Assembly: GCA_030765065.1 (NCBI GenBank)
Contig: CM060990.1
Span: forward strand, 418,075,198 to 418,139,197
Origin: Deroplatys truncata
Taxonomy: Eukaryota; Arthropoda; Insecta; Mantodea; Mantidae
DNA length: 64,000 nt
Direction of reading: 5' to 3'
This document shows positions 33,994 to 45,699 of the stretch, one piece after another. Within the stretch, counting starts at the first letter, position 1, and each line of letters begins with the position of its first letter. The notes under the pieces were generated by a model. The model was not told the DNA's origin and did no database searches. It was given only the letters and a program-made list of their open reading frames with translations. A program made the position numbers and the translations under genes.

Positions 33994-34023
33994 TATAGAT
34001 GGTGACAAGGAAAATGCAAGTGG

Positions 34024-35332
34024 ATGTTCAAACATACCGATGTAGAATTGGAATTCGGCAGAAAAAATAAGAAAAGACGAAAAATAAAAATGGAAATTCA
34101 GATATGGAGAGTTATCATGATGGTAATCGTGATATTATTGATAATAGGAGTAGTGAAACAGAACAGGACCAGTGGAAATGAAGAAATTAATGGAAGAAAT
34201 AAGGGAGATGGGAATGCAACTAGGAAAAGGAAAGGATAACAATAAAAGAGAGCTGAGAGAAGCAATAAAAATTCAGAGAGAAGAAATGGAGAAACAGATA
34301 TCAGAATGTAAAGAAAGAATAGATGGGATGGAAAAAAGATATGAAATGGATAAGAGAAGAAAAAATTGCATAGTATTTGGGGTGACAGAGGACAGAAGAA
34401 ATCTGGAAGATATGGTATATGAAATTATAGAAGATGTGATGAGCATACGGATGTATGGAGGGGAAATTGAAGATATGTTTAGGATAGGCAACAAAGGAAG
34501 AAGACCAAGACCTATCATTTTGAAATTGACAACAATGAGAAACAAATGTGAGATTTTAAGTCAAACACGAAGACTAAGGGAGACAAAAATATATATATAT
34601 ATATAGAGCAGGATTACATGAAAGAGGAACAAGACTAAAGGAAAGAATTAATTAAAAAATGAATGAAGCAAGGGCAGTAGGAAAAAAAGCATATCTAAGA
34701 GGTCTACAATTAATAGTGGAAGGTGAAAATTGGAATATGAGCATTAAAAGAAATGAAACCAGAGGAACATATGCACTGCAGCAAAATACAGAACAAAGAC
34801 CTGAAAAAAGGATGAGACTGTCAGCAAGATTTCAGCAAAACCAAACATGGGTAGGAAGAGGGCATCAACACGAGAGTACGACAGTTAAGCGGGAAGGCAG
34901 AAGGAAGGGGAGAAGCAGTTCCAGAGAGAGATGAGAGGAGGAGACAAGGGAGATACACCGAGAGACAAGGAGGGGAAGGCAAGACGAAGAGTAGGGAGAG
35001 GAAGGACAAGGCAAAGAAGCAACATTGGTGAGCAAAATGACCGAAAAGGAGGGACCAGAAGAAAGAAGAGGGGAGGCAGCAGGAATTGAGAGAGAAATGA
35101 GGGAAGGGGGACAGTGAGAAGTGAAGGTGCAGAGGGGGGTTAAAAAGGAAAGTGGGGAAGTGACATTGGTAAGGTCCATGAGTGAGGCAGAAGAAATAAT
35201 AAAAAATAAAGGATTAGAAACTATATCCAAGGATTACATACAGTTTGGGGATGAAAGAGAAGAAAGGGAAAGGGAGCTACGAGATACAGAAAAATGGAGT
35301 TTTAAATTCCAAGAAAAGTCAAAGAATAAATA
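34024..35332 (+). pseudogene. Plus-strand LINE ORF1, coiled-coil protein, broken
   Basis: Consecutive frames (34024-34239, 34172-34606, 34659-34934, 35121-35333) are rich in Glu, Arg and Lys. The region around 34200-34370 has heptad-like charge spacing expected of a coiled coil, followed by KNCIVFGVTEDR and PRPIILKLTTMRNK, which resemble the RNA-binding part of LINE ORF1 proteins. Several stops and frame changes separate the pieces, including an (AT)n run near 34590. Confidence 0.6.
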
Positions 35333-36381
35333 GGGAAAGGGGTTAAAAGTAACGTTTTGGAATGTGGAAGGACTGAGAAGTAAGATCGGTAATGGTGAAA
35401 TGAAAAAAATTGTGTGTTCTATGGATTTAGTAGGAGTAGCAGAGACATGGTTGGGAAAAGAGATAGTAGAGATAGAAGGTTTTAAGTTTATAGAGAAAAA
35501 GGTACGACGAGGGAAGAGCATCAGGAGGAGCAGGTTTGTTTATTAAGAAAGATATCGAAACAATTATTGATATAGAAAAAATGGATAATAGAGGTCCCAA
35601 TGTGTTATGGTCAATAATTAAACAGAATAATAGAGTAAGGCTAGGAATAGGGGTGGTATACAGCCCGCCAGAAGTATCATATTTTCATGACAGTAACTTT
35701 TATAGTAAGCTCGAAGAAGACATGGAAGTAATACAAGAAAAGATGCCAGAGATAGAATGTATTGTGATGGGAGATTTGAATGCGAGAATAGGAGGGGGGG
35801 TGAATGGAAGGTCATTAGGTAAAGAGCAGGAAGAGGATGATAGGGATGTGATAAGGCCAAGGAAAAGTAGGGACGGAGTGATTAATAGGGAGGGAAAAAA
35901 ATTACTGGAGTTTTGTGAAATAAATAACATGTTAATATGTAATGGAGTAACGGAAGGAGACGAGGAAGGGGAGTTTACATTTGTAAACACAAATGGACAA
36001 AGTGTAGTAGATTATATGGTATGTAGTGAGGAACTGGAGAACAGAATTATTATATTTAAAATAATAAATGAAGTAATAGTTAATAACCACTTTCCATTAA
36101 TGATGGAAATAAATGTTTTAGAACAGAAAGTAAAAGATAAGGAAATAACTAAAATAAAAATAATAAAAGTGTATAAATAGAGGGAGGAATTAGAGAGGGC
36201 TTTTTAAAAGAATTAAATACAAAGGCAAGTCAGATTGTTGAATGTGGCATAAAAATGGTTATGGATGAGGGGAATCCAGAAAAAGTATTACAGCTATTGA
36301 AATTATTATTAACAAGAGCAGGAGTAGGGATGGAAAGAAGGCTTGGAAAAGGTCAAGAAATTAAAGGGTGGTTTGATAAAG

Positions 36382-36540
36382 AATGCTTCTGGATAACAGT
36401 AAGAAACAGAGTGGAGGACATAGAAAGATAAGAGATTTTGGGAAGCTTAGAGAATAAAAAGTCACTAGGGTTTTATAGATTAGTAAAAACGATAACGATG
36501 ATGATGATGATGATGAAGAGATGCGGTTTAAGGGCGCTAA
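36382..36540. repeat. 159-bp duplicated block (copy of 38404-38565)
   Basis: Identical to 38404-38565 apart from one fewer GAT unit. It contains 137 bp of the host LINE C-terminal region plus the first bases of LINE D, including (GAT)6 and the start of its hairpin. It interrupts the host ORF2 linker right after GWFDKEC; host sequence resumes with GGAGGTATTTAAAG. Short homologies (AATGC and CTAA) sit at the edges. Confidence 0.95.
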
Positions 36541-38124
36541 GGGAGGTATTTAAAGAACTCATTAGATGGAGATCAGAGAAACAAAGGGATAGACAAAATC
36601 TAGTGAAAATTAAGGGAGAATATAAAGGTTTGTTTGAGGCTAAGAGGAAAGAATGGCAAGGAAATATAGAAAGGAAATTAAAGATAACAATAGAGAGTAA
36701 GGATAGTAAAAAAAAAAAATATGGGAAACAGTGAGGATGATGACTAAGAATAGAGAGGAAGAAAACGAAATTACACCAAGCGAATGGATAGGGTACTTTA
36801 GAAAGCTAATAGGAAAAGGGAAGCAAGTAAAGTTAAACACAAAAGAAGCAAGACTAGGAAGAATATTCAATGAGAAATTAGATGGTAAAATTACGGAGAA
36901 GGAAGTTTACCAGCAAATAAGGAATATAAAAAAACAAGGCAGTAGGAATAGATGGAATGCCAGGAGAATTTTGGAAAATGTATGGGGAAAAACAGAATGG
37001 TTTAAATGTGATGACAAAACTATTAAATAAAATTAAAGAAAAAAATGATGTGCCAGGATGTTGGAAAATAAGTATGGTAGTACCAATCTACAAAGGGAAG
37101 GGAGGAGTAAATAGACCAGAAAACTGTAGGGGAATAGGTTAACTATCAATATTAGGGAAAATATACACAGGTATATTGGCCAATAGATTAAGAAATTGGG
37201 TAGAATAGGAAGGAAAATTGTCAGAATATCAAGCAGGATTTAGGAAAGGTAAACAAACAATAGACAATATATTTGTAATAAAGACTATAATAGATAAGTA
37301 TTTGAGCAGGAAAAGAGGAAAGATATACATGTTTTCTGCTGAGTTTGAAAAAGCATTTGATACAATAAATAGAGAAGCATTAACTTACAAATTAAGCATG
37401 AAAGGGGTAAGTGAAAATTTTATAAAAGAAATCAAAAAAATTTATTAAGACATCAAATTTTGTATAAGATGTAAAAATAATGGAACTACAGAAATGACTG
37501 AACAAAAGATGGGATTAAGACAAGGATACAAATTGAGCCCTATATTATTTAATATATTTATAGATGACATATTAGAAAGAGTGAAAGAAAGAAATGCACA
37601 CTGTCCCATAATAGTAAATAGAGATATACCAGGTTTACTATTTGCAGATGATCTTATGGCTGGGGCTATAATGGTAATTGGGTTGCAGAAAGCAATCAAC
37701 GAAATACCTGAATTCTGTGAAGAATGGGGAATTAAAGTAAATATAAATAAATCAAAAGTTATGCTATTTAAAGGAGAAAATAAACTAAAGAAACAAGAAA
37801 AATGGCAGATGGGAAGTTTAAAGTTAGAAGTTGTCAAGGAGTTTGATTATTTGGGGGTAAGAATGAGCAGTAATGGTGAATGGGGAGCGCATAGTAGGAC
37901 AGTTATGGCTAAAGGAAAGGCGGCAATGATTGGAGTAAGGATGTGGAAATACAAATTAGAAATGCCAACTAAATGGATAGAAAGAATGTATGAACCATTG
38001 GTAGAAGCAAGAATATTATATGCAGTAGAAATTTGGGGGGGATCCGAATTAAACAAAAAAATAGATCAGAGCTATAGAATGTTTTGTAAAGAGCTATTGG
38101 GGTTACCAAGGTCAGCACCAGGGG

Positions 38125-38128
<4 letters not shown>

Positions 38129-38158
<30 letters not shown>

Positions 38159-38212
38159 AAGAAGAAGAAGAAGAAGAAGAAGAAGAAGAAGAAGAAGAAG
38201 AAGAAGAAGAAG
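38129..38212. repeat. (AAG)n microsatellite inside LINE ORF2
   Basis: About 28 units in frame, encoding poly-arginine. It replaces a short GRAGRKG-like stretch seen in the copy at 13.1 kb. Confidence 0.97.
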
Positions 38213-38403
38213 GGGATTGATGCTAGAAAGGATATTGAAATTTTGGTTTAGATACATGAGAAAAGATGAAGGGGAAATTTTAAAGATTTGCATGGAACAA
38301 CAAAAACGTAATAAAAATAAAAATAGCTGGTGGACAGGGGTAGAAAAAATTATGGAGAAGATAGGAATGAGAGATATTTGGAGAGCAGGAGAAAGAAATA
38401 GCA

Positions 38404-38565
38404 AATGCTTCTGGATAACAGTAAGAAACAGAGTGGAGGACATAGAAAGATAAGAGATTTTGGGAAGCTTAGAGAATAAAAAGTCACTAGGGTTTTATAG
38501 ATTAGTAAAAACGATAACGATGATGATGATGATGATGATGAAGAGATGCGGTTTAAGGGCGCTAA
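38404..38565. repeat. 162-bp source block spanning the host LINE/LINE D junction
   Basis: Original location of the block copied to 36382-36540. Here the left portion continues the host ORF2 naturally and the right portion continues into LINE D. Confidence 0.95.
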
Positions 38566-38589
38566 ACAGCTACGGTCATCAGCGCCCTT
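38555..38589 (-). promoter_or_regulatory. 3'-terminal hairpin of LINE D (perfect stem)
   Basis: AAGGGCGCT (38555-38563) and AGCGCCCTT (38581-38589) form a perfect 9-bp stem around a 17-nt loop with sense-strand GATGACCGTAG. Best reference copy for the 3' recognition structure of this LINE family. Confidence 0.75.
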
Positions 38590-38864
38590 ACAAAGTATAA
38601 AATTTACAGTCCAAAAATAAAAGTTGGGTAAAAAACCGCATAATTAAAAAACGGGACACAAACCCACAATGTCCAAAAGGTAAAAAACAAAACACCAGAT
38701 TCCAAAAAAGAACACACTAAAAGCATCGTCAATAAAACAGTAAAACAACGTGTCAAGAACTGTAGAATGCGAGGGACACGAGCGCCAGATGTCCACTGGG
38801 GAGTAGATGCCCTATTAAAAAGACAATATAAAATCACACAGTCAAAAGACGGTCAGCGCATCAA

Positions 38865-41800
38865 ATGCGCCATGTGAAACCAATGTCACTGATAAAACGT
38901 AAGACATTCTACAGCACGCGCATCGTGTGCCAAAACGTTGGCTAGGCCACAGGCAGACCCACACGACCGCGCAATGGAGCTAAAACTTGAAACTCTGTTA
39001 AAATGTGACGCACCGTTATGGGCACATCACACTGCTACCAGAGTGGTGCGGGGTCACCACTGAGCAGGTATCTATGGCTAAAAAGACAATGTCCGATTCG
39101 TAAGCGAGCTAAAAGTACCTCTTCCCGGCGACACGAACGAGAAGAGGTAACCCAGACTAACGGTAGAGGCTGAACCTCACGCAACTTGTTCCCCGGGGGG
39201 CCGTCCACTCATCCCTCCAAAGCGAGAGGATGAGGCTACGTAAAATAACAAACAATTCTGTAGAGGGAACAACAGAGGTAAAATATCTGGGTAATAAAAT
39301 CGCCGATCTGGCAGCGGCGTCGGCAGACTCATTATCTGAAATGCCCACATGACTTGGAAGTCACAAGAAGGAGACGTTGATGCCAGAGACACCAAGCGAG
39401 TGGAGCTGGTCATGAATGCGCTGTGCGAGTGGGTGGTAGCTGTACAGCGCACTAATACTTTGAAGGGCACTCAGGGAGTCTGAACAAATAAAACAGTGCT
39501 GTAAGTCGTGCCGCTGAATGTATAAAAGACTGATAAATGCTAAAAAGCTCGGCGGTAAAAATCGAATATTGCCCCGGTAAACGAAAGGTAAAACTATTTC
39601 CACCACAAACCAAGGCACACCCTATTCCATCAGTCTTAGATCCATCAGTAAATATAAAAGGCAGTCCCCGAATTGCGAGTGCAGTTCTAAAAATGCTGAT
39701 CTAAAGACTGAAGAAGGGGTCTCATTCTTCGGCATCGACGTTAACCCAAGGTGTCAGTGGGCCTCAGCGCGCAACCATGGAGGAAAACACGTTTCCCCCC
39801 TTGGAAGGGCCGGCGCTGGCGTAAAGTCCAAATGCCGAAGAAGTTGACGAAAGCGAACCCCTGGAGGGAGCAATGCAGAGGAGCTAACTAAGTATCGTCG
39901 ATCAAGCGAATCCTCGTAAAAAGGACGGGTGGTCAGGCAAGCTTGAGAGTCGACAGGCATAGCTGCACAAAAGCAACTCACGCCTGAAGGACAGGGGAGG
40001 CTCTGTAGCTTCAGCATATAGGCTACAGGGCTAGTTGGAAAGGCCCCTGTAGCGACTATTATGCCACGATGGTGAATGGCATTCAATCGACGTAATACAG
40101 ATGGACGCGCCGACGAATAGACAATGCACCGTAATCAAGCTTGGATCGGACCAAAGAGCGATAAAGATGCAGAAGGACGGTCCGATCAGCTCCCCAGGAT
40201 GTGCCACTTAAAACACGTAAAAGAGCAAGAGAACGCTCACACTTTGCTTTTAAAAAGGAAATGTGCGAAATCCAGCTCAGCTTCCTATCAAAGATCAACC
40301 CCAAAAATTTCGCCTCGTCTGCAAACGGAAGTATCCCTGGCCCAAGATGGAGAGAGGGCGGAGGGAAAGCCTTCCGGCGCCAGAAAGTGATACAGACGGA
40401 TATTTCGGCGGAGAAATTAAAGCCGTTGGCGTTACTCCAGGCGTGGAGACGGTCGATACAGCTCTGGAGACGACGTTCGAGCAGACAGGTCCGCCGTGAA
40501 CTGCAATAAATGCCAAAATCGTCAACAAAAAGGGACGATGAAATGCCAAGTGGAATACATTCAACAATGGGGTTGATAGAAATTGCAAAAAGTGTGACAC
40601 TGAGTACAGAGCCCTACGGTACTCCGTTCTCTTGAATATAACGACTAGATAAAACCGAGTCCACACGTACACGAAAGAACGCGGTCCGTCATAAACTCCC
40701 GAAGAAATATTGGAAGACGACCGCGGATATTCCCAGTGTGAAGTGTACGTAAAATGCCGCCCCTCCAACAAGTGTCATAAGCTTTCTCCAGGTCAAAAAA
40801 CACAGCCACGGTTAGACACTTTCTCAGAAATCCATTCATAATATGCGTCGACAGGGACACCAGATGGTCGACGGTAGAGCGATGGCGACGAAATTCGCAC
40901 TGAGCGTTCGCTAGAAGTTTCTGAGACTCAAGCCACCATGTCAACCGCCCGTTGATCATGCGCTCCATCACCTTGCAAATGCAACTGGTGAGGGAGATAG
41001 GGCGGTAGCTGGAAGGTAGTTGGCGATCTTTCCCAGGCTTAAGGATAGGGACAATGGTGGCTTCGCGCCAAACGGAAGGAAAAAAGCCGTCTTCCCAAAT
41101 ACAGTTATAGACCTGTAAAAGAAAGTTTACTGTCGGCTGAAAGGTTCTTTAACATCAGGACATGAATGCCGTCCGGCACAGGAGCGGAGTACCTAGAGCA
41201 ATGAAGAGCGTGCTCCAGCTCCCTCATTGTGAAAAGTTCATTATAACACTCCTTATTAGCAGGCCGAAAATTATAGGTTGCGGAATCCAGCCGGTCTTTG
41301 ATAGAGCGGAAGCCGGCGGAATAATGGTCTGAACTGGGAACCACCTCAAAGGCAGCACCCAGAGTGTTAGCGATGGCAGCCGGATCCGCTATGGTGGCAT
41401 TGGGAACCTGAAGGCCAGAAACAGTACAATGCGACACTTTACCTGAGAAGCGACGAAGTTCATCCCAAACAACAGATGAAGGCGTAAAGCGATCAAAAGA
41501 CTCGGCAAAATGAGTACAAGACGCCTTCTTGCTATCCTGAATAATGCGACGAGCACTGGCGCGCGATTGTTTAAAAGTAACCAAATTATCAAGTGTAGGG
41601 TGTCGCCGAAACACCCTAAGCGCAGTTCTACGAGCACGAACGGCGTCTCCACAATCCTCGTTGCACCACGGAACAGGAATACGCCGGGGGTGAGAGGATG
41701 ATCGGGGAATCGTGCGTTCGGCGGCAGAGAGAATAGTAGACGAAAGGTGCTGCACCATTTGGTTAACGTCAGAGAAGGGCTGGTCCTGAAAGCACACGAG

Positions 41801-42484
41801 GCTGGAATACAATCTCCAGTCGGCTCTTCCGAATATCCAAGTAGGTACTCTGGAATGCTGGACGTGGTGAGATAAAAGAAAACGATGCAGGGGTAATGGT
41901 CGCTGGAGTAGGTGTCAGCGACGACGTTCCACTGCAGACGACTAGCAAGCTGGATGGAGCAAACGGCAAGGTTTAAGTGAGAGAATGTACCAGAAGAAAA
42001 CAGAAAAGTGGGTTCACCTGTATTGAGCATGGAGAGGTTGAACACATCAAAAATGTCAGAAAGAAGAATTCCCCTCACACAATCCCTTGGCGATCCCTAC
42101 AGGGGGTGATGGGCATTAAAATCTCCCAACAGAAGAAATGGTGTTGGGAGAGCGGACAGAAGATCTCGAACGTCCGCTTGAACGAGGGGAGACGATGGAG
42201 GTGAATACACAGAGCAAACAGAAAAGAAAAAACCGGGTAATTGAAGCCTAACGGCAACAGCCTGCAAGCAGGACGTAAGTGTGAGAGTTTGAAAATGAGC
42301 AGGAGTACCCTCCTCCGGTCCAAGATCATAGCGAACCGGAGTATACCCTCGGAGATCAAAAGGATCGGAGGGCGAAGCTTAGTCTCCTGCAAACACACAA
42401 CCATAGGTGAATGGGAACGCAATAAAGTTGCAGTTCCGCCCTATGCGATCGTACACCACGTATATTCCAGGTCAGGATAGCCAT
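38865..42484 (-). pseudogene. LINE D ORF2 (endonuclease-RT-RNase H), frameshifted
   Basis: The ATG is near 42484. Endonuclease blocks lie in shifting frames (42422-42075, 42078-41389 with YSSDHYP). The linker 41812-41105 is open for 235 codons. RT pieces at 40971-40645 keep FFDLEKAYD, 40771-40295 follows in another frame, then the thumb-like region (40304-39754) and RNase H pieces (39618-39157, FICSDSL and GISDNESADAA). Small indels and stops break it in many places, as in B, C and E. Confidence 0.82.
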
Positions 42485-42527
42485 AAAGAAAAGGGATAAA
42501 CTTCTTACTTAGAAGGGCGGCTCAAAA

Positions 42528-43820
42528 TTACCTTCTGTTTAATTTTTGGGCTCGGGTTTTTGGTATGGAGTTGGTCAGACCCATAGCCTCCTCCAAGGGA
42601 GGGCTCACGCGCTCAGAGTCAGAAACCGATTCAAGCGCCGAGAATCGGTTCTGGGTGGCGATGGGTGAGGGGCGCCGCTGAGCGCGGCTTGTCCCAGGAG
42701 CGTCCTGGGACTGCGACCTCCGAGGAGGAGAAGGTGAACTTTTCTTACCGCGCGCACGCGGAGGCTCCTTCAGAAAATCTCCCCTACGAAGTTTCTGCTT
42801 TGGTTTCTTTTCAGCAGCTTGCGACTTCAGTACCTTGGGACCAGCTTTAGATGGCTTGCTAACTATAGCAGAAATGGACGGCCGGATGGTAGTGGCGGTT
42901 AATGCAGTCATGGTCCAGGTCTGAGTTTCGGCATCTACTCGTGGTACTGGCGAGGCAACAACAGAACTAAATGTACCAGATCGCAGGAGAGAAGGTTGGC
43001 GCGCATGGTAACGCCTCCGGGCTTCGACGAAGGTGAGTTTCTGCTTTACCCGGATCTCCTGGATCGCCTTCTCGTCCAAGTATCGCGGACAGTCGGCAAA
43101 CGACGCAGAATGAGACCCTTTGCAGTTAACGCAGACGGGGGCTGTGGAACAGGTACCTTCGTGTGACGGCTGGCTACATGAGGCACAGATGGTAACGGCA
43201 CTCTTACAGGAGACTTGCGTATGCCCAAAACGTTGGCATTTAAAACAACGCAGAGGTCTAGGAATATAAGGCATCACCGCAATGCGTTCGTACCCTGCTG
43301 AATTGCTCGTGGGCAGATCGACGCCATCAAATGTTATAAACAGAGTACGAGTGGGTACCAATACTCCGTCGCGTTTGGCCTGCACTCGATGCACTGCTGT
43401 CACCTTTTGGTCTGAAAGATAGTCTACGAGTTCATCGTCCGACATACCATCGAGGCTAAGGGTGGTAATGACGCCTCGACAGGAATTCAATGTGCGGTGC
43501 TTCTCCACACGGATGGGATAGCCGTGGAGAAGCGTAGCGCGCAATAAGGTCTTACTTTGCTGATCGGACTTCGTTTGTGCTAATAATGAACCATTCCGTA
43601 GACGAGTGCAGGACTGAAACGCACCAGCAATAGCATCAATGCCCTTCTGAATAATGAAAGGGTTCACCTTCTCAAAACTTTGCCCTTCTTCCGTTCGTGA
43701 AATGACCAAGTAACAACCAGTTGTCGGTGGTGTCACTGCTGTTACATAAACTTTTCGGCGCTTGTTGGTATTAATGGAGAAAGGGTGCTCCATAGCGAAA
43801 TAAATCCTCCACCATTGCAA
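42528..43820 (-). CDS. LINE D ORF1, CCHC-knuckle nucleic-acid-binding protein (open)
   Basis: 430 residues, open. Residues about 35-180 form an RRM-like or pre-zinc-finger region (GCYLVISRTEEG, TRTLFITFDGVD, PYIPRPLRC). Three intact knuckles follow: CX2CX4HX4C at 192-205, CX2CX4HX3C at 212-224 and CX2CX3HX6C at 230-244. Then come LDEKAIQEIRV and a basic tail rich in Lys, Ser, Pro and Arg (about 330-400). The start is probably Met10 (MEHPFSI). Of the B-E subfamily this is the best-preserved ORF1. Expected role: binding element RNA in a ribonucleoprotein with ORF2. Confidence 0.88.
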   Translation of the reverse strand: MQWWRIYFAMEHPFSINTNKRRKVYVTAVTPPTTGCYLVISRTEEGQSFEKVNPFIIQKGIDAIAGAFQSCTRLRNGSLLAQTKSDQQSKTLLRATLLHGYPIRVEKHRTLNSCRGVITTLSLDGMSDDELVDYLSDQKVTAVHRVQAKRDGVLVPTRTLFITFDGVDLPTSNSAGYERIAVMPYIPRPLRCFKCQRFGHTQVSCKSAVTICASCSQPSHEGTCSTAPVCVNCKGSHSASFADCPRYLDEKAIQEIRVKQKLTFVEARRRYHARQPSLLRSGTFSSVVASPVPRVDAETQTWTMTALTATTIRPSISAIVSKPSKAGPKVLKSQAAEKKPKQKLRRGDFLKEPPRARGKKSSPSPPRRSQSQDAPGTSRAQRRPSPIATQNRFSALESVSDSERVSPPLEEAMGLTNSIPKTRAQKLNRR

Positions 43821-44368
43821 CCGTCTCCGACCTCGGGCTCGGACTTCCCGGGCGTTACCCCGGCTTGGGTGAGTGGCCTATCTATACCAAACTCACCCCA
43901 GGGTCACACCTCCCAGAACATAGACAGAGGGACCCAATCGCCGTCAGAAGTCAGCAGCTCATGCAATGGCCCCCCGCGGGACTGCAGTTGAACAGCGTAT
44001 ACGAACACACACCCTACATGACGACCCCGGGTGGTGGGGATGACGCCATTACCCACTCACCCAGCTGTGCACCTAGTGCGCGGGTATCCGTCAGGCTGTG
44101 TCCACGGAGGATTAAATAAAAAGGGTAAAAGAAACTAAAAGTGTGTGGGCCTTTCGCACGCAAGGTAGGCCGGCGAGGAAGAAAAAAAGATGTGTAAATG
44201 AATGGACGTGGTGTGAAATGTGCATAAAAAGAAAAGAGAAGAGAGGAGAATAAAGAAACGATGGGGAGGGCGTCATGGAATGAAATGCACAGAACGCATG
44301 AGAGCCTACCTTTAGTCCCCCGGTCACGAGAACGAACCCACCTCGACCGGATGGGGATGAAGCAATGA

Positions 44369-44880
44369 ATAAAAAGGAAATGGGGAAGAGAAGGGTATGC
44401 GGATTATTGCAATAGAGTGGAAAAAGAGGCGTTTGCATGGATGAGAACAGGATCATTGTATCTGAGAGGGTTAAGAGGTAGAAAAAACGGAATTTGTGAA
44501 TTTTGCAGAGGTAGTGAAAGCACAGAGCATTATATGATAGAATGCAAAGAACTGGCAGAATGGAGAAGAGAAGTATGGGAGGATAAATGGGAATAAATGG
44601 ATGGGAAAATTGTAGCAATCAAAATGTTCACAAGAAAAGAAGAAAAGAAAAATAAGAGTATGGGGGGTTTCTAAAGAAAGTAAAAGAGAAATGGATAGAA
44701 AAGTAAGAGAGATAAGATTAGGCAGAAGGGCAAACGGAGGAGGTAGTGGATGGGCAATAGGGATAAAAGGCAGCAAGGGATGGTTAGATGAGCCAGAAGG
44801 CCAGGGTGCCAGGCAAAAGGAGTAGTATAGCTGGCAAGAAAAATTTTGTACATAGTTTAAGTTAGTTTATAAGTGAAATA
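44369..44880 (+). pseudogene. Plus-strand LINE, right part after LINE D
   Basis: Resumes the host ORF2 with IKRKWGREGYADYCNRV, AFAWMRTGSLYLRGL and a Cys/His block ICEFCRG ... EHYMIEC, ending near a TAA at about 44596. The same tail occurs at 13.5 kb. About 280 bp of A-rich 3' UTR follow. Joining this to 38518 restores the host order, which proves the nesting. Confidence 0.82.
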
Positions 44881-44969
44881 TTGTTTAAAAAAAATTGAGT
44901 ATGAAAAATGTACAAATAAGGTATCTACCTAAGTACTAAAGAAACATTAGACAACATCGGTTATCGTTT

Positions 44970-45645
44970 GGAGAATTCCCCCCAAAAATCACCTAGGTGT
45001 CTTTCACAATAAGCAGGCATTTCTTATGGCTCTGCACAAAGAGGTACCAAATTGCTGAAGTTACAACTATATAAAATAACTGTGGTACATGCTCTTCAAC
45101 CAGGTGATTCTGTAATTAGGCACACATTTTGTGAGTGGAGTCTTAATAGTGTACACCAGTGGTGGAGGAAACGTGACTCGCAAGTCATTGGTGTATAGTG
45201 CGCCATGAGCAGAGGAAGTGTTATAGGGCCAATTTTTTTCGAGTCAACAGTTGACGCCCACACATACGTGAATACAATTTTGCCCCCCCTTTTTTAGAGA
45301 ATTTAACAGACAGCGAGCGTGATTATGCCTTTCTTCACCAAGACTGTGCAACAGCTCATATGACCAATATTTCAATGAGAACAATTGAAAGTGTGTTTGA
45401 AGACAGAATTATTAATAGAGGTTTGTGGTATTCCCCGACCTAATCCCCTGCAATTTCTATCTCTGGGGTAACTTAAAACAAAGTGTACAAGACACACCTA
45501 CACACCCTGGAAGAATTAAAACAAAATATCTGCCATGAAATTGCCAGCATTTCTCAACGTGAACTAAGGCGAGTGATGGATAGTTTCCTAAAGAGATGCC
45601 AAAAATGTATAGACGACAGTGGCCAGTTTCAGCATCTCCTTTCAT
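44970..45645 (+). pseudogene. Mariner-like transposase pseudogene, middle deleted
   Basis: Broken frames read KLLKLQLYKITVVHALQPGD and FCEWSLNSVH (45050-45165, N-terminal side). A jump follows to IGV and CAMSRGSVIGPIFF (about 45195-45240), LHQDCATAHMTN (45330, second Asp), a damaged third-Asp region (about 45440) and ASISQRELRRV ... FQHLL (to 45645). The region with the first catalytic Asp is missing. It is related to, but clearly different from, the element at 33269. No TIRs were identified. Confidence 0.65.
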
Positions 45646-45699
45646 AAAGTTGGCCTTTGAAAGTAGTTTTAAAAATTATGTATGGTTTCATTTGCAACT

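Larger units (their letters stand above)
33996..38518 (+). mobile_element. Plus-strand purine-rich LINE, left part (host of LINE D)
   Basis: An older LINE with ORF1-like and ORF2 regions on the plus strand. It starts just after the mariner element; the exact 5' end is uncertain. It is split by LINE D at 38518/38519 and resumes at 44369. The sense strand is strongly A/G-rich, unlike the GC-richer I-like LINEs. The closest relative in the window is the truncated copy at 11937-13968. The clade was not settled; RT motifs such as PIYKGKGG, YQAGFRKG and FADDL are typical of non-LTR elements. Confidence 0.82.
35340..38518 (+). pseudogene. Plus-strand LINE ORF2 (endonuclease and RT), broken
   Basis: The endonuclease begins VTFWNVEGLRS (35350), with VAETWL, a frame change near 35510, then VYSPPEVS, MGDLNARIGG and NNHFPLMM. 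The linker reads GWFDKEC at about 36370, where a 159-bp foreign block is inserted. RT motifs: VPIYKGKGG (37080), YQAGFRKGKQ (37230), AEFEKAFDTINREAL (37340), LRQGYKLSP, LLFADDLMAG (37640). The motif A Asp appears as Glu (AEFEKAFD against FTDLEKAFD in the 12-kb copy), which would kill polymerase activity. An in-frame stop lies at 38451-38453. A (GAA/AAG)n expansion encodes about 28 Arg at 38129-38212. Confidence 0.8.
38519..44368 (-). mobile_element. LINE D, I-group-like retrotransposon nested in another LINE
   Basis: Minus-strand element. Its 3' end is the (GAT)7 tail at 38519; its 5' end is truncated by about 100 bp relative to B and C at 44368. The host LINE reads LVKT before and IKRKWG after, so the insertion point is within its C-terminal coding region. 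Only a few bases (ATA/ATAA) could be duplicated, consistent with 5' truncation and end joining by microhomology. ORF1 is open and ORF2 broken. Confidence 0.92.
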
